From Gemella sp. zg-570 (GTDB lineage: Bacteria > Bacillota > Bacilli > Staphylococcales > Gemellaceae): 64,000 nucleotides of DNA. Numbering within the stretch: position 1 is the first letter of the stretch; the number at the start of each line of letters is the position of its first letter. The DNA lies in assembly GCF_018866345.1 (NCBI RefSeq), contig NZ_CP076443.1:1449501-1513500 (forward strand), read 5' to 3'. Positions 1 to 9,612 of the stretch are shown here, piece after piece. The notes below the pieces were generated by a model. It made no database searches, was not told the origin of the DNA, and worked only from the letters and a program-made list of their open reading frames with translations. Made by a program: the position numbers and the translations under genes.

Positions 1-347
1 GTTGTAGTAGTTTTACCGTGAGCACCCGTGATTGCGATAGATTTTATTTTATCTGCTATTTTTCCTAAAAACTCACTATATGTGTAGGTTGTTAGTCCTA
101 ATTCTTTTGCCCTGACATATTCTATATGTTCTTCATTAAAGGCATTTCCTAAAATTATGGTAAGTCCTTCTTCAATATTTTTTTCAGAATAGGCTAATAT
201 TTTTATATTTCTATCTTCTAGTTTTTTTTGTGTAAAAAAATAGGTTTCAATATCTGAGCCTTGAACGTAATATCCCATATCATGTAATATTTGTGCCAAG
301 GGACTCATACCAGAACCCTTTATTCCTATTAAATGAAATTTTTCCAT
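1..347 (-). CDS. murC: UDP-N-acetylmuramate--L-alanine ligase, N-terminal part (cut by window edge)
   Basis: This is the cytoplasmic Mur ligase that adds L-Ala to UDP-MurNAc in peptidoglycan precursor synthesis. The visible 115 residues start [18 protein letters not shown], which is the Rossmann N-domain glycine-rich loop of MurC. They run to the ATP-binding P-loop GAHGKTTT at the window edge, so the central and C-terminal ligase domains lie outside. The start is fixed by a strong GGAGGAG ribosome site just upstream (351-357). The gene reads out of the window on the minus strand and its downstream context cannot be seen. Confidence 0.93.
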   Translation of the reverse strand, partial: MEKFHLIGIKGSGMSPLAQILHDMGYYVQGSDIETYFFTQKKLEDRNIKILAYSEKNIEEGLTIILGNAFNEEHIEYVRAKELGLTTYTYSEFLGKIADKIKSIAITGAHGKTTT

Positions 348-432
348 ATTCTCCTCCTAATTAAAGTAACTTTTATACAAGCAAATTAATTCTACCCTAT
401 ATTAGAATTTTTTTCAAGAGTTAGGCAAATAT

Positions 433-1152
433 CTAATTTGCTAAGAGTTTAGAAAATACATTATTGATTCTATTCGTCTTGTAGCCCTTGTAGTCATAAG
501 TATAATTTTCATCTGATAGGTGCCACTTTTTTTCTATAAAAAAAGTTTGCAAGCCTAATTTTTGAGCTGGAACAATATCATGATAAAAAGAATCACCAAC
601 CATGAGTGTATGTTCCGCCCTTAAATTATGATTTTCAATTATTTGTAAAAAAGCCTGACTATTTGGTTTATTTAGCATTGTTTCAGAAGAGATATAAATA
701 CCATCAAAAATATCTAAAATTTTCATTTTTTCTAATTTTAATCTCTGCTCTCTTGCTATGCCATTAGTAAGAAGAAAAATTTTGTATTTTGATTTTAATT
801 TAGTTAGGTTGCTAGTTAAAATTTTATCTTCTCTAATATCTGCCAAGATAAATTCAAACATTTTTTCATAATATTTTTGGGCATCTTCTTCTGTAAAATT
901 AAGACCTAGCTCTTTCATAGTTGCCATAATTCTTAAAAATCGTAAGTGTCTTAATCTAGTTTTACCTTGAGAAATATCGGATAATATATTTTCATTGTAT
1001 TTTTTAAATATTGCAAAAAATTTTTCGTAACTTGCATATGGGGATAAGTTTAGATAATTATACATATCTCTATTTGCTCTTAACCAGGATTTACTAAAGT
1101 CATACAGGGTGTTGTCCAAATCAAAAATTACAGCCTTAATATTTTCTTTCAT
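433..1152 (-). CDS. HAD-superfamily hydrolase, YjjG-like (noncanonical nucleotidase type)
   Basis: This is a 239-residue cytoplasmic phosphatase of HAD subfamily IA. Motif I is FDLDNTLYDF (nucleophile Asp), motif II is LLTNGI, the conserved Lys lies in LNKPNSQAF, and motif IV is MVGDSFYHDI. The layout matches YjjG/YfnB-type 5'-nucleotidases that hydrolyse noncanonical pyrimidine nucleotides, but the substrate cannot be read from sequence. I chose ATG at 1152 over an in-frame GTG at 1158, because the GGAGG site is too close to the GTG. It follows the lipid kinase gene with almost no gap, so the two are probably co-transcribed. Confidence 0.85.
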   Translation of the reverse strand: MKENIKAVIFDLDNTLYDFSKSWLRANRDMYNYLNLSPYASYEKFFAIFKKYNENILSDISQGKTRLRHLRFLRIMATMKELGLNFTEEDAQKYYEKMFEFILADIREDKILTSNLTKLKSKYKIFLLTNGIAREQRLKLEKMKILDIFDGIYISSETMLNKPNSQAFLQIIENHNLRAEHTLMVGDSFYHDIVPAQKLGLQTFFIEKKWHLSDENYTYDYKGYKTNRINNVFSKLLAN

Positions 1153-1157
1153 AAGCA

Positions 1158-2102
1158 CTATTCCTCCACTAAATAAAATGGATAGGTTGCTAGCTTGATA
1201 TTAAATTTAGTATCCTTTATTTTATCTGTTTCTCCGTCTGCCTGCAAATAATTTTCACCAGACACATTTATAGTGAATTCCTTGCCGATAATTTTGGTGA
1301 ATTTTGGAGTTTTTTCAAAATGTTTTCCAGTTTTTAAAACGTGGGGTAGTAGTCTTAAAATATCCTTAGCAGAAATATCTTTTGCCAAAGCCAGATAAAT
1401 CAAACCACTATTTTTATGGGCGTCAGGAATTATTTTTATTCCACCACCAAAATATTGATTTTTCATAAATGACGCAAATAAAATATTTTTGTGTTTATAA
1501 ACTTCTTTATTATCAACAGAAATTTCAGCATCAAAAACACTTCTATTTCTAAAAGCAGCAAGTATCTTAGAAATATAAATCATTTTTCCCATTTTTGCCC
1601 TATTAAGAATATTTTTCTTTTTATCTTGGTTGGTTAGATGTGAAATTAGGGCATCAAAACCTATACCCATACCATTCATAGCTACATAGGCAAGCCCCCG
1701 TTCATTACTTACTTCTATAAATTCAAGATTTTCTAAATCAACTTTAAAAATATTATCAATAAATTTTTCTGCATCGGCTGTAAGTTTTAAGGATCTAGCA
1801 AAATCATTACCAGTTCCAGATGGAAAATATGATATAGGTATTTTTTCTTTAAGACTATGAAGACCATACATAGCCTCATTAAGAGTACCATCTCCACCGA
1901 CAACAACTATTCTATGATTTTCTTTATATTTATTTTTCAAGGCAATTTCTTGTATTAATATTTTAGTATGTTTTGGATATTTTGTTGTATAAACTTTAAA
2001 ATCTATATTTCTTTGATTGCAGGTAGCTTGCAGTCTTGCAACTGAACTTTTCCCATGCTCACCACCTGCATTTAAATATACAAGTATAGATATACTATTC
2101 AT
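1158..2102 (-). CDS. Diacylglycerol/lipid kinase, DagK/YegS/BmrU family
   Basis: This 314-residue protein belongs to the NAD-kinase-like lipid kinase family that phosphorylates diacylglycerol or related lipids at the membrane inner face. The nucleotide-binding motif GGDGTLNEAMYG lies at about residues 68-79, followed by FPSGTGNDFARSL, both diagnostic. The C-terminal half carries a QADGE motif typical of the catalytic-domain end. Length is normal for DgkB/BmrU proteins. ATG 2102 is preceded by an AAAGGAT ribosome site. The downstream HAD gene follows within a few bases. Confidence 0.9.
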   Translation of the reverse strand: MNSISILVYLNAGGEHGKSSVARLQATCNQRNIDFKVYTTKYPKHTKILIQEIALKNKYKENHRIVVVGGDGTLNEAMYGLHSLKEKIPISYFPSGTGNDFARSLKLTADAEKFIDNIFKVDLENLEFIEVSNERGLAYVAMNGMGIGFDALISHLTNQDKKKNILNRAKMGKMIYISKILAAFRNRSVFDAEISVDNKEVYKHKNILFASFMKNQYFGGGIKIIPDAHKNSGLIYLALAKDISAKDILRLLPHVLKTGKHFEKTPKFTKIIGKEFTINVSGENYLQADGETDKIKDTKFNIKLATYPFYLVEE

Positions 2103-2559
2103 TATTATATCCTTTCAGAAATTAATTATATATATTTTAACATAGAAAAGTATTTTTTAACAATTTAATTGTGTTCTTCCGTATTATAGAATTTTTGTAT
2201 TAATTACTTTTTAAAATTTGATTTTTATAAAATTAATTTTTGCTTGTTCTTGATAAAAAATTTTTAGTTTAATTTATAAAAAATAAAAAATTTAGTTTGA
2301 ATTTTTTATCCAGCTAAATTTTATTATTATCTTACAAAAAAATTGTTTACTTTTACAAAATTAATTTATAAATTTTATTCTTTAAATTATTTTAAATATT
2401 ATTTTCTAAAAATAAAAATATCTAGTATAAATTTTTATTCATACTAGATATATTAATTAACTTGCTAGAAATTTTATTTTATGTTGTCATTGACATAACT
2501 AGGTATTATTTTAACAAAAAAATTAAAATATTTTTCATCAGTGCTATTAAAAAGAAAAA
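2103..2559. other. Intergenic, no gene seen
   Basis: About 460 bases of very AT-rich sequence lie between yabE and the lipid kinase gene. The only structure I see is a perfect 11-bp hairpin at 2418-2451, listed separately. No reading frame with a ribosome site and start longer than about 10 codons is visible. Confidence 0.6.
2418..2451 (-). terminator. Second hairpin terminator downstream of yabE
   Basis: A perfect 11-bp inverted repeat (ATATCTAGTAT / ATACTAGATAT) with a 12-base loop is followed by a T-rich tract when read on the minus strand. It lies about 110 bases beyond the yabE terminator, so it may back that up or end a short independent transcript. Confidence 0.6.
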
Positions 2560-2590
2560 AAGTTATACAAGCAATTTACTTGTATAACTT
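2560..2590 (-). terminator. Terminator of tatD-yabE
   Basis: A perfect 12-bp stem (AAGTTATACAAG / CTTGTATAACTT) with a 7-base loop is followed by T-rich sequence on the minus strand. The stem begins inside the yabE stop codon. Confidence 0.85.
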
Positions 2591-3587
2591 ATCTCATTCC
2601 CCATGCTTTTAAGCCTTGAGCCTTGTATGCACGCACTGCTGCATTGATTTGATCTTCAACAGTAGCGGTTGACCCCCAGCCAGGCATTGTTTGGAACAGA
2701 CCAGACGCTCCTGAACGATTGCGGGCTGATGGATCTCCATTTGATTCTCTTGCTATAATATATTCCCAAGTTGCTGCTGGAACTCCAGTTTTTGCCGCCA
2801 TTTGTTGAGCTGCATATTCTCCAGTTGCTCCAGCCCTATTTCCATTTGATAAAACTCTACCGCTATAAGAAGTTTTTTGAACAGGCAGTGCTGAACTAGA
2901 ATTGTTAGAAATATTTTGTGTAGATGATAATAAACCAACTTGGACAACTTCTTCTATTGCTTCTGTAATTATATTTTCTGAAACTATATCGTCAAAAACT
3001 ACAAGTCCATTTTCTTTTACTACTTCTCTTATTATTTCTTTTTTTCCATTTTTACCTTGAGTTACTACTTTTCTTTCACCTGCTTTTAGTGTAGATTTCT
3101 TTTCTTCTTTCCTAGTATAAGGTATTTCTTCTATTGAAGTAGTTTTTTCTTTTTCTATTCTTGTAATAGTTATGGTATCGACAGCTTTTACGTCAGATGA
3201 TTTTTCTGGACTTACTATGTCATACTGACCCAAGCTAATATTTAATTCTTTTAAAATATCCTCTACTTTTGTATAAGTAGTTTTTCTGACTTCTGTTTTG
3301 TCTGCATCCTGTATAAGAATATCTTTAGCCTTAAATATTTTTATAACGTCATTGTTACTAACTTTTGAATCTAAAGATGGTTCTACCCTGTCAGTAGGAT
3401 TTAGTTTTATTCCTTGACTTTCTAGTATTTCCCTAACAGTTCCTTTTTTAACTTTAACCTCAATTACCGAATCATCTGCATGTATGGCTAAAGCAACTTT
3501 TCTATAGTCATCATTAGTTATATAAGCTCCAGAGAATAATACAGTAATAACAGAAATAGAAGCTATTACTTTTTTAAATTTTGACAT
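2589..3587 (-). CDS. yabE: YabE-like secreted cell-wall protein: DUF348 repeats, G5 domain, lytic transglycosylase-like C-terminus
   Basis: This is a 332-residue exported protein with an N-terminal hydrophobic signal segment (about residues 8-25). Two DUF348-type repeats follow (about 40-85 and 93-145; ILESQGIKL and ILKELNISL mark them), then a G5-like segment (about 148-215) and a Ser-rich linker. The C-terminal domain [13 protein letters not shown]...[13 protein letters not shown] resembles the goose-lysozyme/Rpf-like transglycosylase fold, with a catalytic-type Glu in ARESNG. It probably remodels peptidoglycan outside the membrane. It follows tatD directly, the yabD-yabE order known from Bacillus subtilis. 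The C-terminal domain differs from the 3D domain of B. subtilis YabE. Confidence 0.85.
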   Translation of the reverse strand: MSKFKKVIASISVITVLFSGAYITNDDYRKVALAIHADDSVIEVKVKKGTVREILESQGIKLNPTDRVEPSLDSKVSNNDVIKIFKAKDILIQDADKTEVRKTTYTKVEDILKELNISLGQYDIVSPEKSSDVKAVDTITITRIEKEKTTSIEEIPYTRKEEKKSTLKAGERKVVTQGKNGKKEIIREVVKENGLVVFDDIVSENIITEAIEEVVQVGLLSSTQNISNNSSSALPVQKTSYSGRVLSNGNRAGATGEYAAQQMAAKTGVPAATWEYIIARESNGDPSARNRSGASGLFQTMPGWGSTATVEDQINAAVRAYKAQGLKAWGMR

Positions 3588-3589
3588 TG

Positions 3590-4372
3590 TTACCTCTCTT
3601 TATTTTTTATTTTAAATAAATTACAAGCATTATTATAGGTTAGGCTTGCCAACTTTTCGTAAGACATTTCTCGCAAGTCAGCAATTTCTTGTGCAACATA
3701 TTTAACGTAAGAAGATTCATTTCTTTTCCCCCTGTATGGACTTGGTGTTAAATAGGGGCAATCTGTTTCTAGTAATAACCTATCTGATGGACACAATCTT
3801 GCTATTTCTTTCGGAGTTTTTGCATTTTTATATGTTACCGGACCAGCCAAAGATATATGGAAATTTTCTTTTAATGCTATCTTCATACTTTCAACAGAAC
3901 CAGAGAAACAATGCATTATTCCTCCGACTTCTTTAGCATTTTCTTCTTGTAATATTTTTAATGTGTCTGCCATGGCATCTCGACAATGAATTACTATTGG
4001 TTTTTTAACTTCTTTTGCTAATTTTATCTGTTTTCTAAATACTTCTTTTTGAATTTCTTTGGGACTTTTATCCCAGTAATAATCCAAACCTATTTCACCA
4101 ATAGCTATTACTTTTTTATGATTTAAGGCTAAATCTTTTATCATATTGTATTTTTCTTCTGTAAAGTCTATGGCTTCTACTGGATGCCAACCCACAGTCA
4201 AATACATTTCATCATAAAGTTCAGCAATTTCTAAGGCACGTTTTATACTCTTATCGTCAAAACCGACAATATTTATCAGTTTAACTCCAGCCTCTCTTGC
4301 CCTATTAACTGTTTTTTCTAAATCATTTTTAAAAGCATCATCATTAAGATGAGCATGTGTATCAAATAACAT
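3590..4372 (-). CDS. tatD: TatD-family metal-dependent hydrolase (DNase)
   Basis: This 260-residue cytoplasmic protein is a metal-dependent TIM-barrel nuclease of the TatD/YabD family. Metal ligands appear in FDTHAHLND (His-x-His), [23 protein letters not shown] and [10 protein letters not shown] place the start at ATG 4372 (MLFDTHAH), because GTGAGGAG is then an ideal ribosome site; the GTG at 4387 would lie within that site. It is followed by yabE after two bases, forming the conserved tatD-yabE pair. Confidence 0.93.
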   Translation of the reverse strand: MLFDTHAHLNDDAFKNDLEKTVNRAREAGVKLINIVGFDDKSIKRALEIAELYDEMYLTVGWHPVEAIDFTEEKYNMIKDLALNHKKVIAIGEIGLDYYWDKSPKEIQKEVFRKQIKLAKEVKKPIVIHCRDAMADTLKILQEENAKEVGGIMHCFSGSVESMKIALKENFHISLAGPVTYKNAKTPKEIARLCPSDRLLLETDCPYLTPSPYRGKRNESSYVKYVAQEIADLREMSYEKLASLTYNNACNLFKIKNKER

Positions 4373-4475
4373 AAGCTTACTCCTCACCTATTACATTGTA
4401 ACAAATAAAAATTACAATTAAATATAATGATTATTACTTTTATGTTACAAATTCTTTACAAAAATCAATTTCAAT

Positions 4476-4514
4476 AAAAAATCTAGTCGATTAAAATATC
4501 AAACTAGATTTTTT
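4476..4514 (-). terminator. Terminator downstream of dprA
   Basis: An 8-bp stem AAATCTAG/CTAGATTT has a 17-base loop. A-rich and T-rich flanks lie on both sides, so it could act for both strands; it sits just after the dprA stop. Confidence 0.7.
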
Positions 4515-4548
4515 ATTTCTATTAAGTTATAACTTTTAATATACTTGC

Positions 4549-5448
4549 TTAAAGATTAAATTCATCTTTTATATCCTTCAACTTATTTAGCATAATTGCT
4601 CCGCTTCTAATATGTTCATTCAAGGCTAAGCTCATCTTATCTCCAAATCTACCAGGCAGACAAAATACTGCATTACCTATATCAAGAGCAAAATCTATTG
4701 TCCTAGAAGTTCCACTTTTTATACCCGCTTCTGTAACTATTAAACCACAACCTAAGGCTGCAACTATTCTGTTACGTTCTAAAAATCTGTATTTTCTAAT
4801 TTTGGCAGTAGGAAAATATTCCGATATAATCAAATGTTTTATTCTCATTATTTCATACAATTTATTATTACTTTCAGGGTAAATTGTATTATGACCGTGA
4901 GCTATTACCCCTATTGTATAGCCCCTGCTTCTTATGGTTTTTGTATGGGCTATGCTATCTACTCCACTTGCAAGACCACTTGCCACAACAAAATTATTAT
5001 CAACCAAAAAAGGCACAATCACATCAAGGGCATTCTCAGAATATTTTGTATTATTTCTTGTCCCCACTATGGAAATTTTTCTTTTGAACAGGAGCAAGTC
5101 TTTATTGCCCCTATAAAAAATTACAAAAGGAAAATCATATAATCTAAATAATTCTTTCGGATAGTATTCACTGTCATAAAAAATATATTCAGTTCCGTAA
5201 AAATTAAAATATTTTTCATAGTTAAAGCTTAAATTATACTGAAATTTATCATAAGCCTCTTCACAAGACTTGCCAAAATAAGATGTAAAAGTTTTTAAGT
5301 CTAGGCTAGCCATATCTTCAATTTTTTTTACATTTTTTAGTGCCTTGTGTATCCTTAATGTTGTTATATTTTCAATGGCTATTAGTGATAAGATTATCTT
5401 TTTTTCTTCATCTGTTAATTTCTTTTGCAAGATTTCTTCCCTATCCAT
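4549..5448 (-). CDS. dprA: DNA-processing protein DprA (Smf)
   Basis: This 299-residue protein has the DprA Rossmann-like fold. It binds incoming single-stranded DNA and loads RecA during natural transformation. Visible signatures are VGTRNNTKYS (about 130), ASGLASGVDSIAH, the GHNTIYPESN segment, the RNRIVAAL region, and EAGIKSGTSRTIDFAL with CLPGRFGD. The first and fourth blocks normally read GSR and (I)VEA, so small deviations are present. The ribosome site GGAGGGGAAAAAT precedes ATG 5448. It lies immediately downstream of coiA, so two competence genes sit together here. Confidence 0.93.
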   Translation of the reverse strand: MDREEILQKKLTDEEKKIILSLIAIENITTLRIHKALKNVKKIEDMASLDLKTFTSYFGKSCEEAYDKFQYNLSFNYEKYFNFYGTEYIFYDSEYYPKELFRLYDFPFVIFYRGNKDLLLFKRKISIVGTRNNTKYSENALDVIVPFLVDNNFVVASGLASGVDSIAHTKTIRSRGYTIGVIAHGHNTIYPESNNKLYEIMRIKHLIISEYFPTAKIRKYRFLERNRIVAALGCGLIVTEAGIKSGTSRTIDFALDIGNAVFCLPGRFGDKMSLALNEHIRSGAIMLNKLKDIKDEFNL

Positions 5449-5468
5449 ATTTTTCCCCTCCTCTTAAA

Positions 5469-6503
5469 TTAATTTTGTAATTTTGTGTAATACCAGTCTA
5501 TTATTTTTTTTAGTATCCTTAATTTTTCATAATCATTAATATATATAGTATCAATAAAAGTAATATAGTTTAGCATGTATTTTAAAATTTCTTGATATGA
5601 TTTTCCCTGCTTATAAAGTTTAAACATTTGTCCCTGCCACATGATTAAGGGGCTTCTTAATAATAGTTGCTCGTTTAGATTAAGACCAATAATTTTTGGT
5701 ATCTTATTAAGGGCAATTCTTTGATTGTAGAATAAACTTAAAAGTTTGTTTTTTACAGTTTTATCAAATTTTAATTGCCTATAAACATAATTTTCTATAT
5801 CGGTCGGATAAAATTTTGTTGTTAAATTTTTGCTAGAAAAAGTAAAATTTAGGGGCAAATCAAAATTAGATAATTTACAACTACTAATTTTACAAATCGC
5901 ATTATGTTTTTTTAAACTGCTAGCCCAAAGTTGATAGAATAAAATTTCATCCCTATTCCTATCAAAACCATAGAAAAAAATAGCCCCCTTGTGATAGTTT
6001 AAAAAATTATCTACAAAAGGTGAATACTTTATATACACTATATCATTATTTCTTTTAATCTCTTTAACAAATTTATTAACATCTATTAGCCAAATTAATT
6101 TTATTCCTGCATCTAAATATCCCCTTGTCCTATCTGCCAATAAAGTATAGGGTATGATAGAACGCTGGTATTCAAGAGCAATATTTTTATCGGCTAAATA
6201 AAGATCTGCAATCTGTAAACTATCATTTGTTTTAAAAATATATTCAACTTGGACATTTTTATATTTATTTTTAAAGTGTTGATATAACTTTTTCTTTACC
6301 TCTAAATGTTCCTTACTCTCTTTTTTATAATTTTCAAAACTACACTCACTATTTTTTACATGAGCAAAATGTGATTGGATTTTGCTTCCCTTTTTAAAAA
6401 TAACTTCACTCTTGCACAGGGGACAATAATACTTATCCCTTCTATTTATCTCCTCATCTATTGCATTACAAATTTTATTATTTTTATCATATACAATATA
6501 CAT
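5469..6503 (-). CDS. coiA: Competence protein CoiA-like
   Basis: This 344-residue protein resembles CoiA, a nuclease-like protein needed for recombination of transforming DNA. The N-terminus has a zinc-ribbon-like YYCPLCKSEVIFKKG followed by SHFAHVKNSEC, both characteristic. The nuclease core reads EYIFKTNDSLQIADLYLADKNIALEYQRS, with acidic Asp and Glu-x-Gln in a PD-(D/E)xK arrangement. The C-terminal half is low in conservation. It precedes dprA by 20 bases, so a competence mini-operon is likely. Whether it is under competence control cannot be read from the sequence. Confidence 0.85.
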   Translation of the reverse strand: MYIVYDKNNKICNAIDEEINRRDKYYCPLCKSEVIFKKGSKIQSHFAHVKNSECSFENYKKESKEHLEVKKKLYQHFKNKYKNVQVEYIFKTNDSLQIADLYLADKNIALEYQRSIIPYTLLADRTRGYLDAGIKLIWLIDVNKFVKEIKRNNDIVYIKYSPFVDNFLNYHKGAIFFYGFDRNRDEILFYQLWASSLKKHNAICKISSCKLSNFDLPLNFTFSSKNLTTKFYPTDIENYVYRQLKFDKTVKNKLLSLFYNQRIALNKIPKIIGLNLNEQLLLRSPLIMWQGQMFKLYKQGKSYQEILKYMLNYITFIDTIYINDYEKLRILKKIIDWYYTKLQN

Positions 6504-6526
6504 ACCTACTCACTTCCTTATAAAAC

Positions 6527-6860
6527 TTATCCTTTCTTAACCTTGGCGACAATCATCTCTAATTCAATACTTATATTTTTTAATTTTTCGATATCTTCAG
6601 CCCTTATTTCCTTAGAAAATGTTATATGATTATAAAAAGTAGCATTAAATATTATTTCCCTAGGCTTAAATAGTTCTTCGCTATACTTAGTAGGTTTATA
6701 ATTAGCTATTAGATGCATATAAGCCTTTGTTGAAAAACCCTAACTGTGCTTGTTTATAAAAACTAAACTTTTTTCCTTTATATATGAGTTAGCCTTACAC
6801 TTATGACAAGAATAAATTAATTGACTATTAAATTTTTTACTACATTTTCTATTTTTATCT
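6527..6860 (-). pseudogene. Remnant of an unidentified protein, frameshifted
   Basis: A 63-codon frame (6527-6718) starts MHLIANYKPTKYSEE and has no recognised domain. A second minus-strand frame immediately upstream (about 6702-6855) encodes a segment with SCHKCKANSYIKGKK and FFNKGLYAS, but has no start codon and stops inside the first frame. Joining the two at about 6710 would give one continuous protein of over 100 residues with a CxxC motif. I read it as a decayed gene. The 63-codon frame could also be a real small protein, since AAAGG lies 5 bases before its ATG. Confidence 0.4.
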
Positions 6861-6866
6861 TAAATT

Positions 6867-7325
6867 TTATTTTCTTTCCCTAAGCTCTTTAAAAAATTTT
6901 TTTACAATATAACTACATTCTTCTTCCATGACACCGCCAATTATCTTAGCCCTATGATTAAAAAGATTACTTTCTACCAAGTTTATTATACTACCACAAC
7001 AACCATTTTTGGGGTCTTTTGTGCCGTAAATAACATTTTCTACCCTAGCTTGAATTATAGCTCCACTACACATAACGCAGGGTTCAACAGTAGAATATAA
7101 AAAACTATTATCAAGTCGCCAAAATCCTATTTTCTTACAAGCCTCATTTATCACCAAAATTTCTGCATGATTTAGGGCTTGCTGGCTTGTTTCTCTGGTA
7201 TTGTGTGCCTTAGCAATAATTTTATTATCGACAACTAAGACAGCACCAATAGGAACTTCTCCTTTCTGGTAGGCAAGTCTAGCTTCTTCTAAAGCAATGC
7301 TCATAAAGTAATCATGATTTGTCAT
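6867..7325 (-). CDS. tadA: tRNA-specific adenosine deaminase TadA
   Basis: This 152-residue zinc deaminase converts adenosine 34 to inosine in the tRNA-Arg(ACG) wobble position. The catalytic motif LNHAEILVI (His-Ala-Glu) lies near residue 53, and the zinc ligands are in VEPCVMCSGAI near residue 83. Length and motif spacing are normal for bacterial TadA. AAGGAT precedes ATG 7325. It is a single gene whose promoter region is not obvious. Confidence 0.95.
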   Translation of the reverse strand: MTNHDYFMSIALEEARLAYQKGEVPIGAVLVVDNKIIAKAHNTRETSQQALNHAEILVINEACKKIGFWRLDNSFLYSTVEPCVMCSGAIIQARVENVIYGTKDPKNGCCGSIINLVESNLFNHRAKIIGGVMEEECSYIVKKFFKELRERK

Positions 7326-7531
7326 TTACACTTATCCTTACTATACTTTTAATTAAATTGTATCAAAATAAAAAAAAGTTATCAAGCTAAGATCCAAGGC
7401 TTCTTTTAAAATTTTAGAATATAATTTCAAGCTAAAATAATTATTAAATTTTAAAAATACTTTAAATATAAAATTAGAATTATAAGCTAGAATATTATAT
7501 AATTAGATAAAATAAATTTTAGAGGTAGCTA

Positions 7532-8530
7532 ATGATTGAAAAATTTTATTTAGGAACTTATACCAAAAGAATTAGTCAAGGAATTTATTCTATAAAACTT
7601 GATAAAGTAAATAAAAAATTATTTGATTTGAAACTAGAATATTCAGTAAATAATCCTACATATTTAGTAACTAGCAAAGAAAATATTTTTACCGTTTCTA
7701 CTAAAGAATCTTTAGGAGGACTTACATATTTTAAAAATGGTAAAAAAATAGCCGATCATCATTCAGAAAATTCTGGACCTTGCTACATAGCCTATGATGA
7801 AAAAAATAATTTTTTACTAACAGCTAATTACCATACAGCTAGTCTTATCTTGTATGAAATTAATAAGGACAAAATAATTTTACTTGATAAAATAATTCAT
7901 GAAGGCAAAAGTTCATTAGGTTCTCAAGAAAAATCCCACATACATTACAGCAATTTTAGTTCTGATAAAAAATTTATTGTAGCTTGCGATTTGGGAACTG
8001 ACAGCCTAATAACATATAAAATAGAAAATAAAAAATTACTTAAGGTCGCAACCTACAAGGCAACAGAAAAAAGCGGGGCTAGACACCTAGTATTTCATCC
8101 TCAAAAAGATATAGCCTACTTGATATGTGAACTAAATGCCAGCATAGAAATATTAAATTTTGATAAAGTTAATGGAAGTTTTACTAAAAAGGATGGTATC
8201 TCCCTAGTAGAAAATGATGAAAAAAAATGGGCAGCAGCTATACGCATTACTAAGGACGGAAAAAAATTATATGCTAGCAACCGAGGAAAAGATGTTTTAC
8301 TAGCATTTAAAATTGAAGATGATGGCTTATTAAATCATATTCAAACTGTTGATACCTTGGGTAGTGTGGCTAGAGATTTTAATTTATCTTCAGATGATAA
8401 ATTTTTACTTGTAGGACATCAAGAATCTGATAATCTAACCTTATTTGAAAGAAATGAAGACGGCAGACTTAAGTGTATTGAAAAAAATATTTTTGCTCCA
8501 GAAGTTGTTAATATAGTAAATAAAAACTGA
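7532..8530 (+). CDS. Lactonase family protein (YbhE-type beta-propeller, 6-phosphogluconolactonase-like)
   Basis: This 332-residue protein is made of repeated beta-strand blades of the seven-bladed propeller family that includes YbhE/Pgl. Conserved signatures are YLGTYTKRISQGIY at the start, HIHYSNFSSDKKFIVACDLGTD in the middle (His, Asp), GARHLVFHPQKDIAYLI and YASNRGKDVLLAF. The family hydrolyses 6-phosphogluconolactone in the pentose phosphate pathway, but members with other substrates exist. AGAGGT precedes ATG 7532. The gene is monocistronic, ending in a strong hairpin at 8522-8561. Confidence 0.85.
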   Translation: MIEKFYLGTYTKRISQGIYSIKLDKVNKKLFDLKLEYSVNNPTYLVTSKENIFTVSTKESLGGLTYFKNGKKIADHHSENSGPCYIAYDEKNNFLLTANYHTASLILYEINKDKIILLDKIIHEGKSSLGSQEKSHIHYSNFSSDKKFIVACDLGTDSLITYKIENKKLLKVATYKATEKSGARHLVFHPQKDIAYLICELNASIEILNFDKVNGSFTKKDGISLVENDEKKWAAAIRITKDGKKLYASNRGKDVLLAFKIEDDGLLNHIQTVDTLGSVARDFNLSSDDKFLLVGHQESDNLTLFERNEDGRLKCIEKNIFAPEVVNIVNKN

Positions 8531-8561
8531 TGAGTGGATTTAAATCCATTAACCAGTTTTT
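8522..8561 (+). terminator. Terminator of the lactonase gene
   Basis: AAAACTG/CAGTTTT encloses an inner TGGATTTAAATCCA palindrome and is followed by a T-run. The stop codon of the lactonase gene lies in the first arm. Confidence 0.8.
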
Positions 8562-8690
8562 TAATTTTCATTTTGTAATTTTACTATTGATCTGTGGTCA
8601 TATACTACTGAATTTTTAGGAACGTCTTTTTTACAACAAGATTAGTAGATATTTTACTATTTTCTCCAATAGTTATATTACCTAATTAGT
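8561..8690 (-). pseudogene. cysE: C-terminal fragment of serine acetyltransferase
   Basis: Minus-strand translation, allowing one frameshift, gives NITIGENSKISTNLVVKKDVPKNSVVYDH and ends at TAA 8561-8563. The hexapeptide-repeat pattern followed by KDVPxNSVV is the C-terminal signature of CysE-type serine O-acetyltransferases. The rest of the gene is missing, and the fragment abuts the end of the broken cysK. No start exists, so it cannot be functional. Confidence 0.65.
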
Positions 8691-9360
8691 TAATATATTT
8701 TAAATCCTCAAATTCATACATTGAGAAATATTTTTCTGCTCCGTCTGGTAAAATTAGCTATTGTTTTTTCTGGGTACTTAGCGTCTGCACGCTTAGCTCC
8801 TAATATTACGACTCCTGATGAAATACCTAGACCAATGCCTCTTGTCAGCATAAAGTTTTTAGCTTCTTCAATAGCTTATTCACTTGTTCTTGTTAAAATT
8901 TCATCATTAATTCTCTGTTGAAATTACCAGGAACAAAACCTCTGCCTATACCTTGAATTCTGTGTACTCCAGCTTCACCTTTAGAAATTGCTGGTGATTC
9001 TGCTGGCTCAAGTGCTACTGCTAATAAATCTTTTTTAGATTCTTTTAGAAACTTAGTTACCCCTGTAAATGTTCCACCAGTACCAACTCCAGCAACAAAA
9101 ATATCAACATTAGGTACTTGTTCTAAAATTTCTTTTGCAGTTGTTTTATAGTGATAATTTGGATTTGCAGGATTATCAAATTGACTTAAAATAATTGCAT
9201 TTTCGTATTTTTCTGTTAGTTCTTTTGCTTTTTCAATAGAAGCCTTAATACCTAATTTTTTGGAGTTAGAATTAATTTAGTTCAATAGAGCTTAATAAGT
9301 GTACGACCTTCAAGACTCATAGATTCTGTAATTACTAATATAGCCTTATATCCTAAAAAA
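8686..9360 (-). pseudogene. cysK: Cysteine synthase, broken
   Basis: Three-frame reading of the minus strand reconstructs CysK: GYKAILVITESMSLEGRTL, DIFVAGVGTGGTFTGVTKFL (the PLP phosphate-binding Gly-rich loop), RIQGIGRGFVPGNF, GLGISSGVVILGAKRA and PDGAEKYFSMYEFED. The N-terminal third with the PLP lysine is absent. There are in-frame stops (one is GAA-TAA-GCT at 8876-8878), a GGA-to-TGA-like change and at least four single-base slips. Together with the cysE fragment this is a dead O-acetylserine cysteine-synthesis locus. Confidence 0.9.
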
Positions 9361-9487
9361 GATTTTCTTTAGAGCTAAAATTTTCATCAAGTAAAAATTC
9401 AAAATCATCTGAATTTATACCAAAATTTTCCTTATTTAAATCAAAAATAAGTTTCTCTATATAGTCTAAATCTGTTTGTTTATTCAT
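9353..9487 (-). other. 44-codon frame fused upstream of the cysK remnant, unidentified
   Basis: ATG 9487 opens a frame MNKQTDLDYIEKLIFDLNK that runs 44 codons to a stop and does not look like CysK. It may be the 5' end of another gene (possibly the missing cysE) joined to cysK by deletion. No clear ribosome site is present; the flank is a TATATA run. Confidence 0.35.
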
Positions 9488-9612
9488 TATATATATATAT
9501 TTTAGGATAATTTATTATTTTATTATCACTACTTTTATTTGATTTTTTGTATAGTATATTTAAAAAATTTTTTATATTATTAATAATATTTCTCATGTTT
9601 TTTATTTATATT

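Noticed and set aside
2418-2451. Transposon end or attachment site
   Set aside because: It is a simple hairpin with a T-rich flank on the minus strand, better explained as a terminator.
4834-5142. Plus-strand frames of up to 102 codons inside dprA
   Set aside because: They lie opposite a well-supported dprA gene, lack a ribosome site and have no recognisable protein features.
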